This document shows positions 13,000-24,356 of a DNA stretch of 64,000 nt, piece after piece. Made by a program: the position numbers and the translations under genes. This DNA comes from Sinohyriopsis cumingii (taxonomy: Eukaryota > Mollusca > Bivalvia > Unionida > Unionidae), in the NCBI GenBank assembly GCA_028554795.2, contig JAPYKE020000550.1:1-64000 (forward strand), written 5' to 3'. Below the pieces are notes generated by a model that saw nothing but the letters and a program-made list of their open reading frames with translations, was not told the DNA's origin and made no database searches. Position 1 is the stretch's first letter; each line of letters begins with the position of its first letter.

Positions 13000-13440
13000 T
13001 GGAATTTTAAGGTACACAGGACACAGGAGCTTCTCTTAGTCTTTTATGATCAAGTATTTGGCCTTTTTCAGAGAAGTCGTCTTCTAATCAGTGTTCTTTT
13101 TCAGGGAGCAGAATATATCTTTTGTTAATGTTCCTATCCATTGTATAAATATGTCTTCAGACTTGGTCTCTGGACCCGTGACAGGCGGAACCGTTACCTA
13201 TCTAGGTATTCATTTATTACTGGGCAATGACAAAGCTGGGGATAATGCTGTGGTTAGTCCACTTGTTGGGATGAAAAAGTCGATCCTATTGAGCAATAAA
13301 TCCATGATTTACACCTATGTTTGTGCACCTCATAGAGCAATGACAAATAAAGCTCTTGGAAATGACATTGATCAGGAATTTATTCATTTGCTGACACATG
13401 TATTGGCCAGGACTTTGATGAGATCACATTTGCTCCTCGT
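13000..13440 (+). pseudogene. Protease-region relic of the Gmr1-like element
   Basis: A degenerate active-site area lies near 13005-13030, with ACAGGA and ACAGGAGC pieces where DTGA would be coded. The following open frame reads VNVPIHCINMSSDLVSGPVT and then LLLGNDKAGDNAVV. The SDLVSGPV and LLGND-AG phrases are characteristic of the protease to zinc-finger linker of this group. The frame is open from 13091 to 13513, but the catalytic Asp-Thr-Gly is not intact. Confidence 0.7.
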
Positions 13441-13830
13441 TTGGATCAATCAAATGTTTATGATCGAGTCGATCCCTTACCTAAGAACAAGTCAGGCAAC
13501 CAATACTTACTGACCATAATTTGTGCTTCTACACGATTCACACACATAATTCCTTTGTGGAATATTTAAACTAAAACACTAGCAAAAGCTTTGGTAACGT
13601 TCTTTTTATAACAAAAAGCAAATTTAGTTTGGCCTCCCCAAATCTCTTCATTCCAATCAAGGAATAAAGTTTATGTTTGGAATCTTTCAGCAAATTATGC
13701 ACGAATTAGGCATCAATAAATTCAAGTTAAGGAATAAAAGGTACGACATAATTGCCATGGAAAGACCTTTACAGTCTGGTGATAGGGATTTTGTATCTCT
13801 TGCACATTCTTAAAAATTGTCTTTAGATGA
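13440..13830 (+). pseudogene. Integrase core relic of the Gmr1-like element, located before RT
   Basis: Frames reading VDPLPKNKSGNQYLLTIICA, STRFTHIIPLW, and then NQGIKFM and FGIFQQIMHELGINKFK match the rve integrase core. The part with the second catalytic Asp reads NQG instead of DQG. The HHCC zinc finger and the region with the catalytic Glu appear deleted. A short DEVLWS piece near 13825 matches the sequence normally found downstream of the core. Its place between the protease region and RT is what defines the unusual order. Confidence 0.7.
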
Positions 13831-14109
13831 GGTATTATGGTCGTTATAAAGTGAGGAAAAAAAAAACGAGTAAAATTACAATATTAACACTTCTTTAATG
13901 TAAATATATTAAAGGAATACCAATACGTTGATAGAGATAGCCAGGTTAATCATGCATTCAATTTGTGCCTGTCCCACCACAGTGAGAATGGAATCAAATC
14001 GCACTGTAATGAATTTGATGTAACCAATCTTCGGAATTGAGAAATTATGAATAATCAGGACCAGAAACGTTCACATCTGCAGTAATGAGAAAGGAATGGA
14101 CTAAAACAT

Positions 14110-14860
14110 ACATTATTTGATTATGAGCACTTGTTTCCAGATGTTTCTACACGAACAAATACAATCTACCATGACCGTTAAATTGTAGATTCCACACCTG
14201 TGAAAGAGCATCTGTACAGGATGAACCATTTCCAACATGAATGTTTGAAAAAATAAATGCAGTATTAGCTAGGGAATGATTTCATAGAACCGTGTAAACG
14301 TAACTTGAGCTTACCATGTATTGTACCGATATTATATATTTACTTTCTGCATGTGGACAGACTAGAAAGAGGTAAACAGTTTGACCAATACATATTTTAT
14401 TGCCATTGCCGAGAATCGATGACTGCATTGGTAAACTTTCAGATTTAAAATATGTCACCGAATGTGACCTTCGGAAAGGATTATGGCAAAAGCAACTGAC
14501 AGAGGTGCAAAATAAATGTTTGCATTCTTGACCCCAGTTGAACTTATAAATATAAAATTATACCGTTTGGAATGCATTGATTGCCTTGTACGTTGCAAAG
14601 TTAAATGAAATGATTACATCTTGTCTAGATTATTGTGATGCTGACAGCGATTATGTCATCATTTGCAACGACACCTGGGAAGATCACTGAGAGACAATTC
14701 GCAAATTCTTTGACAGACTCACAAAGTTTCAATTAATTTATCAAAAAGTGAGTTTTGCGATGCTTATGTTATATGTATATGACATATTGTTGGACAAAAA
14801 CCTATAGATGATAAGTTCAAGATTATCTCTGAATTCTATGTGCATACCAGTAAAAGTCGA
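14110..14860 (+). pseudogene. Reverse transcriptase relic of the Gmr1-like element
   Basis: Pieces in several frames match the RT entry and fingers: a TIYHDR segment near 14155, then DFIEPCK near 14280. Further on are TPVELINIK near 14530 and the SRLL-YCD area near 14620, where a YxDD box would lie. All are interrupted by stops. The catalytic YxDD is not intact. Confidence 0.6.
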
Positions 14861-15415
14861 CTAATGCCATATTTGAGATTGGTTGGATACTATCAGAACT
14901 TTTGCTCCAATTTTTCCATAATTGCTGAACCCCTGACAAATGTATTGAGCAAGAAAACAAGGTTTCTTTGGCCTGAAAACGTCAAAAGGCTTTTGATAAG
15001 TTAAAGGTCAAATTTAAGAGTGTACAAGTTTCAGCTGAAAATTTCAGTCAAGCATTTGATGCAAGTGATGTTGGGGATGGTGCAACACTAATTCAAGAGA
15101 ACAGAATGGTGTAGATCATATAGTGTGCTATTATTCTAAGAAATTAAAGAACCGTCAGAGGAATTAGTCCAAAATCTAAAAAAAAAATGTGTGGATTTAA
15201 TATTGGATTTGCAGCACTTTGAAGTTTATATTAGTTCAGGTCCTATTTTGAGTATTGTATTTAGTAATCATAACACCCTTATCTTTCAATTGCAACATAA
15301 ACAACGAAAACCAAAGATTATTAAGGTTCAATTTGATGTTCCAGGAATACAATATTGACATCAGGTATATCAAAGGAAAAGACTATCTAATAGCACATGC
15401 ACATCCACGTGTTTG
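14860..15415 (+). pseudogene. RT connection and RNase H relic of the Gmr1-like element
   Basis: This is the best-preserved part. It reads LRLVGYYQNFCSNFSIIAEP, then a FLWPEN piece, then DASDVGDGATLIQE, then LQHFEVYI, and ends in RYIKGKDYLIAHAH-like text. These match the gypsy RT tail and RNase H, including the DASD that starts the RNase H core. Frameshifts near 14990 and 15110 and stops break the frame. No integrase follows: the LTR starts about 130 bases later. Confidence 0.75.
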
Positions 15416-15546
15416 AAAATATTATATTGTTTCATATATATTTTGTTATTCATACGAGTACACCTTACGTAATCGTTCTTTTCATCGCATGTATATTTGA
15501 CCAATAGTAAAACGAAAAAAGCTCAAGAATAAAGCTTTATGGGGGA

Positions 15547-16330
15547 TGTATATTTAATTTACATTGCATATTACTTTTTTTTTAGTTTTGTAATTTCATT
15601 ATGTGCTATGAAGCATTGGATGTTGGACTTCATCTTGTCCAAAGTCAATGTCGTTTTCTATTTGATCTGAAATATTTTCTTTTTCTTTAAACAAATAATA
15701 CACAACATATAGTTTCCAAGAAGTATGGATTGACTGTGATGATTGTTATCCTGGTCTAAGTCAGGTATGTTGTGCTTACCACAGGTTATATACTAATCAA
15801 AACTAAGTTTTTATGTTGCAAACATTAGGAGCCTTCTAAAGTTTTTTTCTTCCATTAGGTAATATGTTTTGCTTTAGAAAATGCAAATTGCGACCTGAGG
15901 TAAATAAAGGACTATATAATCTTGTTTTGGAAGAAATTATTAATTAGCTTTTAAGACCTGAGCAGAATTAATTGCATTAATATTGGGTCCAGTAGATTAT
16001 TTGGGCTGAATTTTTAAAATGAATTTATAATGACATTTCAAAGAAGATTATATTCTTGGAATGCATTATTGTGATCTAAGAAGACACTGTTGGCACATAC
16101 TACTATACGGGCCAACACTGGCACATTACAACTTGCAGCGTTAATTTGTATTTTCAAGAAAGTTTATTCAGAACTATAATCAGTAAGACTAGTCTTGTAA
16201 TTCTAGTAATATTTGTTTGCTTATTCGCTATTTCCTAGTTATTTTTACATTTTCAATCTTACTTTCTAGGGCAATAAATTATTTGTTGAATATTATAAAG
16301 ATTGTTGCTTCTCACTCGTTTCTAATACGT
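15547..16330 (+). repeat. 3' LTR of the Gmr1-like element
   Basis: Partner of the 5' LTR. It shares TAATTTCATTATGTGCTATG near 15592, AGGAGCCTTCTAA near 15830, GAGCAGAATTAATTG near 15960, an AATAAA near 16274 and TTGCTTCTCACTCG near the end. It is preceded by TTTATGGGGGATG, a plausible polypurine tract. Confidence 0.75.
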
Positions 16331-17060
16331 ATTTTGGTTTATAGAGTTTGAAACGAAATGTAAAGAAAACTCATTATGGACTTAAACGATCAAGACAACT
16401 AAATTTAAAAAAATTTCAATAAGTGATGACTTAAAAAATTGTAATCTTAGTTCCTGTTTTTCTCAGTTCGTTTCAGGGATGTGAACGACGCCAGCAGCAA
16501 AGGATTCAAACCTCGTGAGTGGTGTTTTAAGGTTTGACTGATGAAAAAAGTATGCTTATGGTAAATATCTCTCACCCACGGTCAACTGTGAATTGATTAG
16601 GATATATCCATCTCTGTTATGCGCTTGATGTACAGGAAGGCGCTAATTTACCAACCTGACCGGGGTTGTTCTGTAACTGTGTATGCTCGTCGTGTCCGTT
16701 CCGTTCACAAGCAATTAATTAATCGCAGCAACTTAAAGTAACTCCTCACATCGGTCTCACAACGGAAATTTTTTCACATTTCTCACATGGTATCCTGACT
16801 ACCAGCGCCTCGTACACCCTAAAGACACTGGTTCACAAACTGCTGACCGCAGATAAATTGTTAAACAGGTTCTTCATATATACATCTATATACATATATA
16901 CATATATATATTGACAAGTCCTTTGGATATAAATATTATAAGATAATTAGAGAAAAAGTCACTTTATCGGTGGCCCTTGTCTGCTAGCCCTGGATCCTTT
17001 TTAATTAATTATATATTCTGCGGCCCGTGTCTTTAGACGTTCATCATCAACACTACACGA
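16331..17060. other. Spacer between the LTR element and virus-like block A
   Basis: No gene is seen. On the minus strand GGTTTGAATCC (16505-16515) resembles a tRNA-type B box and could mark an old SINE, but no A box was found at the right distance. A (TA)-rich patch lies at 16880-16910. Confidence 0.35.
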
Positions 17061-17065
17061 AGACA

Positions 17066-17117
17066 TGGAGATAAGTCAGAACGTCTACTCTCTTTACATA
17101 TTTTGGAGCTATCTCCT
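17066..17117. terminator. Hairpin H1 (block A family)
   Basis: Inverted repeat with arms ATGGAGATAAGTCAGAAC and TTTTGGAGCTATCTCCTC. It lies about 70 bases past the stop of the minus-strand fibre-like gene (17189). It has the same arm sequence and nearly the same total length as the other family members at 17831, 22270, 25361, 28359 and 30614. Confidence 0.6.
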
Positions 17118-17188
17118 CTTTCAGAGACCAAAAAGAGGAAAGATTATATTAAGAAAAAAGATGCTATGCTACGAAAAAGAAAGAGAGA

Positions 17189-17775
17189 TCACATACATAA
17201 AGAAGAAAGACTAGCAGTCATGAAATCTACATCGCTGGCATCCTCGGTTTCCATCACGTGAATCGGAAAGTATGAAGATCTCCCGTGCTCTTCATATGGT
17301 AGATTATAAACATCCTTGAAGCGGTATAATGTAGATGAGCGGCATATGTTTAGGGATGTTAGTGCCATGCCCATGGAACCAAACTCCAGTGGGAAAGAGA
17401 AATAATGTGTAGTTCGTATTACTGGCAGATGTAAGAATGTTTCCTGTGGCTTTCTTGAAATATTGAGAAAAATAATGTTGATCGTGAAGGTTTTCTCAGT
17501 TGTTGCAGTTACGAGTTCCATTAAAGTTTCTGGCTTGTTCATGAGAGAGTTAATAAAGTTGGAGGAAGGAGTCTGAGTCACTAACAAGCTGTTGTTCTTC
17601 AAATCATCCACATGCTATTTACTGAGGGCGTCGCCTAAGAATGATACTTTTTCCAGAGAGATGATTATGTGGCCATCCATGGATATATTTCCAGCCATAG
17701 CTCCTCTGCTGAGAGGAAGCCACACATATTAAGGCGTATATCATGGACCTGCGATGGACATGATGCTATCTTATG
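17189..17775 (-). pseudogene. Virus-like fibre protein 1 (tail-fibre-type repeat), broken
   Basis: The N-terminal part (about 17770-17620, minus) holds LSRGAMAGNISMDG followed by a DALSK stretch, the LxGGxMxGxIxM-x-DAxxKxxVD repeat seen in phage tail fibres and in virus-like genes of invertebrate genomes. The C-terminal 140 codons (17611 to 17189) are open and could form a head domain. They have no recognised match. Stops near 17745, 17735 and 17618 interrupt the N-terminal half. Hairpin H1 follows its end and the capsid gene lies directly upstream on the same strand. The virion fibre role is inferred from the repeat and the neighbours. Confidence 0.5.
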
Positions 17776-17830
17776 AGTCACATTTTCATTGGTAGTTATC
17801 ACCGATTAACCTAACATAAGTGACTAACAA

Positions 17831-17884
17831 GTGGAGATAGGTCAGAAATTTATTCTACTTACTACATATTTCAGACTTATCCAC
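17831..17884. terminator. Hairpin H2 (block A family)
   Basis: Arms GTGGAGATAGGTCAGAAAT and ATTTCAGACTTATCCAC around a loop of about 17 bases. It overlaps the stop codon of the minus-strand capsid gene (17842). A 3'-end signal is inferred from its place and from the other copies. Confidence 0.65.
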
Positions 17885-19190
17885 ACTGCATCCGGCTCTT
17901 GGTACACCATCTGACTCATTCTACCCTGAGAGATAAGCACCTGAGCGTCCATGATCAGAAAAATATAACATGCCAACAGTCTTGCTGCTTTGGCATTTTT
18001 CTCTATGAAGAGTGTGATGACATCCGTAGTGTAATCAATCTGTCTACCTGTGCCGTGAAGAGCATTATCCATTATGGTTCGCATGTCGAAAACCAAAGCA
18101 AATCGATTCAGGAAATAGAATCCGATCCCTGTAAAAGATATCTGAATTTGATTGGTGACTTCGATAAAAAAGATTGTCGCGATCTCCTCAAAATGCTAAT
18201 AACGATTCAATCCCGACACATATATCTGATTAGGAACACCTTCAATGACAACGGATACTTTGTTGATCAGAGAATTATAGAAGCACGCCGTAGATTAAAA
18301 GTCTGATTGACGGCAGAAGTTCCCGAGTTATCATCGAACAAGAGCTCTCTATATTTCAGAGACTTGTAGAATGTTCCAGGTGCTATCTGATTTATTCAAA
18401 AGCATTTTTTTTTTGTGTTACAACACTCTACATAGTAACTTCGAGTACTCTGGGCCATATAATTGACGATAGAAAAAATCTCAGTTCTGGTCTACGTTTA
18501 AAACGCCGGGGTGAGGTCATGTCAGTGATATAATACTTAGCGTTGATGTTCGTAGACAAGATAATGCTGCTGTAAATGGCGAAGTATAATTCGACAGACA
18601 ATCTGTCATATAATTCATTAGGATGAAAGGATAAGTAAATGTCTAGAATTTCCGGATCCGGTGAAATGCAGCTATGGATGGAAAATGGATCGGTGGCATC
18701 CGCATTAGCAGTTCCAACATCAGCGCTTTCTGTGGTAGTCCCCATTCTACCACGGTTGATAGCATCCGCTATTCCATAAGCGATCCCGCAGTACACTGCA
18801 TTGCTTCGAACGTTAGCACTCATCCACTGGTCCATATAGCACATTTACACAACATAACTGTCGATATAAATCATCACTATGCCTTCAAATTTGACTACAA
18901 ATTTGTGAATGAGAACACGATCTAAATTACTGACCAGTCTGCGATTACCATGGGCTATCTGACAATTGGATGTCGATGTGGCATCCAGACTAATATTGAA
19001 AGCCAGTTTCACTGATTCAGGACCAATGACATTGTGAGGGCCTGAGTTAGAAAATCGTACAGTCATCATATGAATTCGAGCACTCGTGGAGGGGTTGTTA
19101 GAGAAGACTCTATTGGACATAACTACCCTGGATGCAATTAGGACGTCTGGCAATCTTGTCGGGGTCAAGAGTCTTTCAGAGCTGACTTCT
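17842..19190 (-). pseudogene. F54H12.2-like virus capsid protein, broken
   Basis: The minus strand matches the F54H12.2-like family, found next to a retroviral-type integrase gene in nematode Polintons and widespread in invertebrate genomes as a probable double jelly-roll capsid protein. Landmarks in order are VKLAFNISLD then LVSNLDRVLIHKFVVKFEG (N-terminal third), SVVIEGVPNQIY near 18220 (central), and ALVFDMRTI then ALHGTGRQI and CYIFLIMDAQVLIS (C-terminal). Stops at about 18845 and 18190 and frameshifts near 18430-18300 and 18100 break the frame, though total length is close to the usual 430-450 codons. The gene diverges from a plus-strand gene starting at 19247. Capsid function is inferred from the family. 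Confidence 0.8.
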
Positions 19191-19246
19191 ATTTGACGTC
19201 TTTGATAATGTTATCATAGTTAAAAGCTGTCACACTGATCATAGCG

Positions 19247-19877
19247 ATGCCTGATGGAGGAATTCTTTTAGAACCACACATCTTGGAAAAAATACATCTA
19301 GATGACCTAAATGAACATGATCCTAAGAATCAAACAGTGACTGATAGATATTGCGACCTCCGAAACGAGATGTACGGGGTCGACACGGAAAAATAGGTCT
19401 CCGATTCGCAGGGTGAGAGAGTTCCCGATGTTCCCACTGATGGAAGATGTACGGGGACATTACGAAAAGAATATGTCAATATTGCCATTATCACATATTA
19501 AGCACGGACATATGTATTAGAAAACATATACTTCTGTGACATTGATATATCAGGTGGGGCTTCTCAATAAACTTCTCAGGAGATAATATAAAGCCATCGC
19601 CGACATCGGTAGATATTATTCCAAGATGGATAATAAAATGATCTTATTTTATTTCATCAGAAATAAATATATTCAGCTCACACTCGTTGGAGGGGTCCCA
19701 GTAGATATTATCAGAACCGATGAAATTACCTTTCAAGAGTATTTGAAACTGTTTGACGACTTTTATGGACCAGTCATTAGTCGAATGCAACATCGTTCCG
19801 TTATTCTAAAGAATATAGAAGCTAATGCCATGGGATTACTGACAGGTGGCAGGGAGGCCATTTTCCGTTTTGGGTGA
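19247..19877 (+). pseudogene. Block A protein X, unknown, broken
   Basis: It starts at an ATG 50-80 bases from the divergent capsid gene and begins MPDGGILLEPHILEKIHLDD. The frame changes, and the last 83 codons (19626-19877) are open and include EITFQEYLKLFDDFYGPVIS. The protein looks soluble and mixed alpha/beta. I do not recognise a family. Its stop is followed after one base by the ATG of the next gene (19879), a spacing typical of compact viral genomes. Stops occur near 19394 and between 19480 and 19600. Confidence 0.45.
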
Positions 19878-19878
19878 T

Positions 19879-20680
19879 ATGAACATCGATGATAAGGGTG
19901 TTCTCTATAGTATAGGATTTTCTGATGGACTGACCTACAGGGAGTTGGTGGGTATGTATAAAAGGCAGTTAGTGTGGATCAGCACATCAAGAAAACGTAT
20001 GGCAAGATAGAGAAACTGAAGACAATATTATTGGATATTGAACTTTCAGAGAGTGAGAAAGATAATAGCAAGATGGGAATGAGAGAGCTTGAAAGAGTGA
20101 CTAAGGAACTGGAGAAGAACAATGTCAAGGAGGTAGCAATTCCATAAGGGATGGGAGAGGTTATCATTGCAGAATTGTTTTCCAGGAGTGATGCCTCTAT
20201 CATGGCCAGGATTCGAGATATTATTCGATCTAGAGATTAACTCATTGCTGGGGTCATATCCGCCGCAGGATTTGTCATTTCTGTCGTCATCATAGATTTT
20301 TATGCTACAACGATAGCTTCACTCAAATCAGCGGCGGTTCTTCTTCCAACTACTTTACCAGCTCTGGTTCCATCTCTATCTCATTCCTTGCCAAAAAGAA
20401 TACTTCGGTGTTTCACGGATTTGCGGACCAGGCTGAAAAAAACTGGCTGATCACGATGGCGGGATGAGTGGCATCTCCTCTTCCTGGAATTATAGTATCT
20501 ATCTTCAGTACTTTACTTAAGGTGGCTGCAGAAGGGATATGACTCATCGCAGGAAATCTTGTGGTGGCTATCATTATAGCTACAGTCATAGCGATTACCA
20601 CATACTCCTCATTGTCAGCCTCCATAAAGAAGATAACAACGAATAAAAAGAAGGCATGCATCTTGTGTCATTCTGTATGA
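19879..20680 (+). pseudogene. Virus-like membrane protein Y, broken
   Basis: It begins MNIDDKGVLYSIGFSDGLTY and continues RELVGMYKRQLV. After a frame change there is a long charged helical region (HIKKTYGKIEKLKT and onward) and IMARIRDIIRSRD, then two hydrophobic segments (LIAGVISAAGFVISVVIID, and later LPGIIVSIFSTLLKVAAEG with AGNLVVAIIIATVIAITTY), ending in KKITTNKKK. The order of coiled region, hydrophobic hairpin, LPGII phrase and basic tail matches proteins I recall beside capsid genes in virus-like elements of cnidarians and molluscs. The role is unknown and probably virion or membrane associated. In-frame TAA stops lie near 20146 and 20238, with frameshifts near 19970 and 20395. Confidence 0.55.
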
Positions 20681-20703
20681 TCTGACCAAGAGGGACAAAT
20701 AAT

Positions 20704-21566
20704 ATGAGGCAATCTACTCTCCTGTATCATGTCTTTTACACTGTAATGAGCATCTTTAATAAGATGAAGCCACTTTGCCCGATAAGTCTACCGAAGAGAA
20801 CTGGAACTAGTTTAATTGTCATTATGATTCTGATTCATACCATCGCATCTGTAACCGGTTTGGATCAAATTCTATCATTCTCGACTGGAAAATCAAGCTT
20901 AGCTATAATTCAGTCCTAGGAAGAGGTGTCAATGGTACGTCGACTTCCAACAAAGACTGGAATCCATGTAAGTCCAAGACTCCGCTTGGTTATCGCGTCC
21001 CATTTACGATATATGATATTTCAACACCCTGGTGACCAGCCTCAAATTTATTGATCATATCCAGCAGCAGCAAGACGATGCCGTGGTTCGATTCGTGTAC
21101 TTCATCGCGCCTACCAGTCAGGGCATCACTTTTGCGGGAATTGTTGCGATACCGCAGAATCCTTATAACTACATGTACGCACTCATGACCGCTCAAACCA
21201 ATCTGACTAGGGTCACTGCTTCAGGAAACATTGCCACATGAATTCCCATCTCAGACACTAATCCACGTGTTTGCAATACGTTTGGCACGATGTCTCTGCA
21301 GCTTGTGTATAATAAACCAATGGATGTGTTTTCAAAAACGTCCTAGAAAGTGTTTCTCAAGCCGGTCAGGCAGCTTCGTATCAAGCTGGATTTCAAGTCT
21401 CCCACGGGAATTGCTTACGCAGCAGATGAGGATTGTCAGAAAAAAGGTCACCACATATCCTCCTGTTCCTCCTGCTCCTCCTGCAACAACAATGGCATAT
21501 CAGGGTATCGTGGAAACCAGTAAACGTTCTCGCCAGACACTCAGACAGATTCACAAAGTTGGATGA
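20704..21566 (+). pseudogene. Block A protein Z, unknown, broken
   Basis: The first frame (20704-20919) has a hydrophobic segment, LIVIMILIHTIASVTGLDQI. A shift then gives GRGVNGTSTSNKDWNPCK, another shift gives LKFIDHIQQQQDDAVVRFVY to NIAT, and a further shift gives TNPRVCNTFGTMSLQLVYNK. The end is proline-rich, with PPVPPAPPATT. The four pieces appear to be one gene of about 285 codons broken by small indels. I know no named family. Gene order (between protein Y and protein W, same strand) suggests a structural protein, which is inference only. Confidence 0.4.
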
Positions 21567-21624
21567 CGTAGATCATCATGTTTTAATGATGAATTAAGCC
21601 AAGTAAGATACTCATACAGTCGGC

Positions 21625-22258
21625 ATGTTTAACCTAGTCTTCACTGATGTTACTTCCGGGACTACGACGTCGCTGGAAGAGCCCATATATAATCGTGAGC
21701 AGTATGTTGGGTTATCACCGCTGGATTACATTGTGGGAGATAGCACCCTTTACTACCCCTTCAAACCTGGATAATATAACGTGAAAACGCTAACGGCTGG
21801 AATTGTTGGGTTTATGACGAGATTTACTAGTGTGTATCATGACTATAACGGGAAAGTCACAGTGTCTGTCCCCACGGGATATACCTTACCGCCAGGACTC
21901 TTACGAGGGATGTACAAATTTACCCCCAGTATTACAGGCACGATGTCTTCACATGCCACCCTAAGCTATATTAGCTATCCACGCATCCACATCAAAAGTA
22001 ATCCAGAATATAATCCCTTCAATAGAAAATACTCTAAGTGTGCGGGAGTCGTGTATGTGATGACATAACAATTTTGGAGATAGGCACCTCGTAGATATAG
22101 ACAGTCAGACGTATCATCCCCTGATCAATGATATGATCCATCAATTTACGATACATATTCACGATGATGTAGGAAATGATATCACCGTGGATAACAGCAA
22201 GCTGGTCTTTGCCCTCCAGAAGAAAATTCCCTACATGCGGTTGGGAATTTGTCTCTGA
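21625..22258 (+). pseudogene. Block A protein W, probable structural protein, broken
   Basis: It begins MFNLVFTDVTSGTTTSLEEP and is open except for one stop at 21774 up to 22068 (including TVSVPTGYTLPPGLLRGMYK). A frame change near 22070 leads to DSQTYHPLINDMIHQFTIHI, then LVFALQKKIPYMRLG and a stop at 22256. The C-terminal pattern, a short polar hairpin (HDDVGNDITVDNSKLVFAL) before the end, is common in small jelly-roll-like virion proteins of such elements, but no firm family match is claimed. Hairpin H4 begins 12 bases after the stop. Confidence 0.4.
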
Positions 22259-22269
22259 TGCTTCGTCTA

Positions 22270-22323
22270 TGGAGATAGGTCCGAAACTACTTTAAAGTTT
22301 GACAGATGTCTGACTAATCTCTA
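22270..22323. terminator. Hairpin H4 (block A family)
   Basis: Arms TGGAGATAGGTCCGAAAC and ATGTCTGACTAATCTCT around a loop of about 20 bases, beginning 12 bases past the stop of protein W and ending 29 bases before the next ATG (22353). Confidence 0.65.
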
Positions 22324-22352
22324 GTGACCACGTCACCGACACAGGTTAAGTC

Positions 22353-23460
22353 ATGTCGATTTCTGAACCAGGATATGTTAACGAGTCTGCAGCGTTGTCT
22401 CTGTCTGGAGAAACAATGCAGGGAGATATCAGCATGGATTATTTCGTTAGCGACACCCATGTTTGCCAGCGATGCCTTCAACAAGGATTTTGTCATCTGA
22501 GAAGAACTGAACACCAGGGGTACCTCAGTCAGGGTGGATAACGGTCTTCACCATATGTTACAGTCTTCTACTGTGGACAAAAGAAGTACCTCAGGCAGGA
22601 TGGATTAGAAGCAATAAGATCAATTACATGGAGTTGCAATGAGTTAAGACTTATTACAGATGGATGCAAACATGGCATTGAAAGGACCAGGAAGAAGACC
22701 GACTTCTTCAGCAGATTTGCTGAAATATACTTTGGAAATCCGAGGTCGGATAGAACACACCTAGTCTAAGACTTCTGCCTGGAAAATACAGTGAATACTC
22801 TTGAGCCATCAGCCAGCGTAAATGGAAATGGTATTGAGTTTCATATCGACAGTATCGTTGCTAAGATAAGGGATATAGGAGACACGGTGGCCGAGTAGCA
22901 TGGAAGAAAAGCAGTCGCTAGAATTATTCAGACCAAAATCAAGGATGTAGAGGATAATATCAAGGAGAGAGAGTCTACACATCATCGATTTATATTGGGG
23001 CAGAGTCTCTTGTCAGCATCGGAAAAGAGCTCCAGATCCTAAACGATGCCTCAACTGGTTTCGATGATAAGATCGAGGATTCAATATTATCCATACCTCT
23101 CTTGTCACCGAGATGTTTTACTGCGATAACGAAATTACTGTTTATCTTCATGAGGCCACTTTGGATCACGTTATAATGGAAAATTATAAGATTATAATCA
23201 TAAGCAAACCATGGAACCTGATGATGGGGAAATGAGGCGATTCAGGAAAAGTAGAAGGATCTCAGAGAGGTGATTGGGACTCATTCTGCTGACCTAAATA
23301 AGACAATATCACGTACTTCTCTGGTCTGCGATATCCTTCTCATATTTTTATGATTATCATCGTCAGTTTTCTGCCACTGATGGATCTATTTCTGCCATTT
23401 CCGATATTCACACGATTATATTTTATTTCGCAGTCCATAGTCTTAGTGTTCTGAGTACCT
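22353..23460 (+). pseudogene. Virus-like fibre protein 2, broken
   Basis: It begins MSISEPGYVNESAALSLSGE and continues TMQGDISM, then after a one-base shift LATPMFASDAFNKDFVI. This is the tail-fibre-type repeat LxGGxMxGxIxM followed by DAxNKxFV. Later pieces read KGPGRRPTSSADLLKYTLE and LELFRPKSRM. The reading frame is heavily broken and an LTR-type insertion begins about 23.5 kb. The small frame at 25233-25307 and hairpin H5 on the far side may be its displaced 3' end. A fibre role is inferred from the repeat. Confidence 0.45.
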
Positions 23461-23469
23461 GTCACGTTT

Positions 23470-24296
23470 GCCTGCCCTCGATTACGTAAGTCAGGAGCAA
23501 AATAATGGGTTAGCGCAATGAGTATGTCGACCCTACACTGTTACGGCGATTTTGTTTGTACAAGAACCCTCGTTAGGTGTTGACCCTAGCATATGGATGT
23601 TAAAAGCTTTGTTCTAAGAACAAAGGACCCTATTGTAAATCTCTCCGCTTGACAGATGGCCTGAGGCTCGTCTGTTAAAATGGACCGACTGGGGGTGGAA
23701 TTGATATCCAATCAGAATTGAGGAAGGGCGGGTCATCATTTCGAACTAGAACTTAACAGTCACTTGAACTGATAACGAGTTAGTGGTTTGTAAGCCGTCG
23801 TCATGGTAAAGCAGAATATACTCACTCCGATTGAGCCACTCGTGATTTGGCGGGAAAACTCTTCGTACATTCTAAGGACAGAAAGCTTCGTAAAGGTCAG
23901 TGAGTTATTTGCTCGAATTTTGCAGAATGTTACGGCATTGTAATTGTAATTAAGTGCATTATGTATATTTACTTACTAGAAACGTTAGCACGTAGAATTA
24001 CCCTTGTATTGTTTAATATACATGCGTACTTGAGAAATGAGCTATGATAATGTAGATTGCTCGCTCGTCAGAATTAATATTGTATTTCGCTATTTAGTTA
24101 CTTCGCAGTAAACTAGTGTATTTATTCATGTGATATTCTAGATTTTACCACTGTGAATTAAATGGTAGCTTGTAAAATGGTTGCAGTGTGTAAATTTAAA
24201 TAATATGAATATTTGAATATTTGTTTACACTTGTGGGAGTGTAACGTACAGACACGCGTCGGGTTATTGTGATAGTGTTGAGAATAATCAGATTAA

Positions 24297-24356
<60 letters not shown>

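Larger units (their letters stand above)
10695..16330 (+). mobile_element. Degenerate Ty3/gypsy LTR retrotransposon, Gmr1-like domain order
   Basis: Two related sequences of about 785 bp flank a 4.07 kb interior. The interior holds, in order, gag, a protease-region segment, an integrase segment, reverse transcriptase and RNase H. Standard gypsy elements place integrase last. Integrase before RT inside otherwise gypsy-type proteins is the arrangement described for Gmr1-like elements. All domains are broken by stops and frameshifts, and the LTRs have diverged visibly, so the insertion is old. Coding strand is plus. A GGGGG run just before the 3' LTR (15541) fits a polypurine tract. Confidence 0.8.

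Noticed and set aside
16505-16900. SINE in the spacer before block A
   Set aside because: Only a B-box-like GGTTTGAATCC was found. No A box, body or tail could be recognised.
17899-18306. Plus-strand open frame of 135 codons
   Set aside because: It is the shadow of the minus-strand capsid gene, whose family motifs (IEGVPNQIY, HGTGRQI) are read on the other strand.
22071-22095. A seventh hairpin arm (TTGGAGATAGGC)
   Set aside because: It has only the left-arm core, no complementary arm within 60 bases, and lies inside the protein W reading frame.
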